Positions 63,822-64,000 of a stretch of DNA of 64,000 nucleotides are shown piece after piece. Position numbers and translations under genes: made by a program. The notes below the pieces were generated by a model that was not told the DNA's origin, did not search any database, and saw only the letters and a program-made list of their open reading frames with translations. The stretch is from positions 1 to 64,000 of the forward strand of contig NZ_JAUSBX010000056.1 of assembly GCF_030651835.1 (NCBI RefSeq), given 5' to 3'. Within the stretch, counting starts at the first letter, position 1. Each line of letters starts with the position of its first letter. The DNA is from Methylicorpusculum sp. (lineage in GTDB: Bacteria; Pseudomonadota; Gammaproteobacteria; Methylococcales; Methylomonadaceae).

Positions 63822-64000
63822 ATGACTCATCGCTCCGGAAAATATTTTATTGGCGAAGTCAACCGCCGTTTAGCCCCCTGGATTTTTTTCAGTCTGGTTT
63901 TAATGAGCGGCTTAGGCATTACAGCCACATTATGGCGACATGCAGAGCAACAGCGCATTGAACATCTGCGCAGTGCATTTGAGTCCTCGGCTGATATGGC
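63822..64000 (+). CDS. N-terminal part of a membrane sensor protein (partial)
   Basis: The frame opens at ATG 63822 and runs off the window after 59 codons. It shows a basic start (THRSGKYFIGEVNRR), one membrane helix (PWIFFSLVLMSGLGITATLW) and then RHAEQQRIEHLRSAFESSAD. This is how CHASE-domain histidine kinases and diguanylate cyclases begin. Which of these it is cannot be told from the part seen. Confidence 0.6.
   Translation, partial: MTHRSGKYFIGEVNRRLAPWIFFSLVLMSGLGITATLWRHAEQQRIEHLRSAFESSADM

Overview
The window looks like chromosome of a gammaproteobacterial type I (ribulose monophosphate) methanotroph of the Methylococcales. This is inferred from a fused 3-hexulose-6-phosphate synthase/6-phospho-3-hexuloisomerase gene (41567-42742), from PEP-CTERM and VPLPA-CTERM surface proteins, and from the gammaproteobacterial character of the remaining genes. 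No rRNA, tRNA, CRISPR array or intact transposase was seen.

Layout. 1-3153: a spermidine-synthase-like gene overlapping a YgiQ-family radical SAM gene. 3346-28935 (minus strand): one long, tightly packed operon for an extracellular contractile injection system (eCIS, relative of Afp/PVC). Read in transcription order it holds a 25-residue leader ORF, DUF4255 terminator/cap, an unknown 335-aa protein, one sheath with a large helical insertion, two tube proteins, DUF5908, LysM hub protein, VgrG-like spike, PAAR tip, gp25, two giant baseplate wedge proteins, a 1209-aa protein in the fibre position, tape measure, a DUF4157 effector with an HNH-like C-terminus, and an AAA+ ATPase. Just upstream are a perfect sigma-54 promoter, palindromic TGTAACA/TGTTACA sites and a dedicated sigma-54 activator (29336-30661) whose receiver domain has lost its phosphoacceptor. 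This is the most interesting system in the window.

30.8-34.0 kb: BrnT/BrnA toxin-antitoxin pair, then an aspartoacylase-like peptidase and a GCS2-type ligase. 34.9-37.6 kb: a PEP-CTERM protein converging on a secreted subtilase that lies behind a c-di-GMP-I (GEMM) riboswitch. 38-45.5 kb: lipoprotein, OmpR-type regulator, Tim44-domain protein, HPS-PHI fusion, MFS carrier and cold-shock protein, separated by repeat-rich spacers. 45.8-51.4 kb: an Mla-type lipid transport operon followed by an ABC exporter pair. 51.5-54.4 kb: UMF1-type MFS carrier and DbpA helicase. 54.6-63.5 kb: two Fur-box-controlled haem acquisition units, (small ORF)-HmuS-HugZ-HmuTUV on the plus strand and (small ORF)-TonB receptor-(small ORF) on the minus strand, with a VPLPA-CTERM protein between them. 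A sensor-type gene starts at 63822 and runs off the end.

A short transposon-like repeat (MITE) family with CAGYAATTCCCA-type ends and exact 9-bp target duplications is scattered through the window. One copy sits inside the eCIS operon. Function calls rest on motif recognition by eye; no database search was run.
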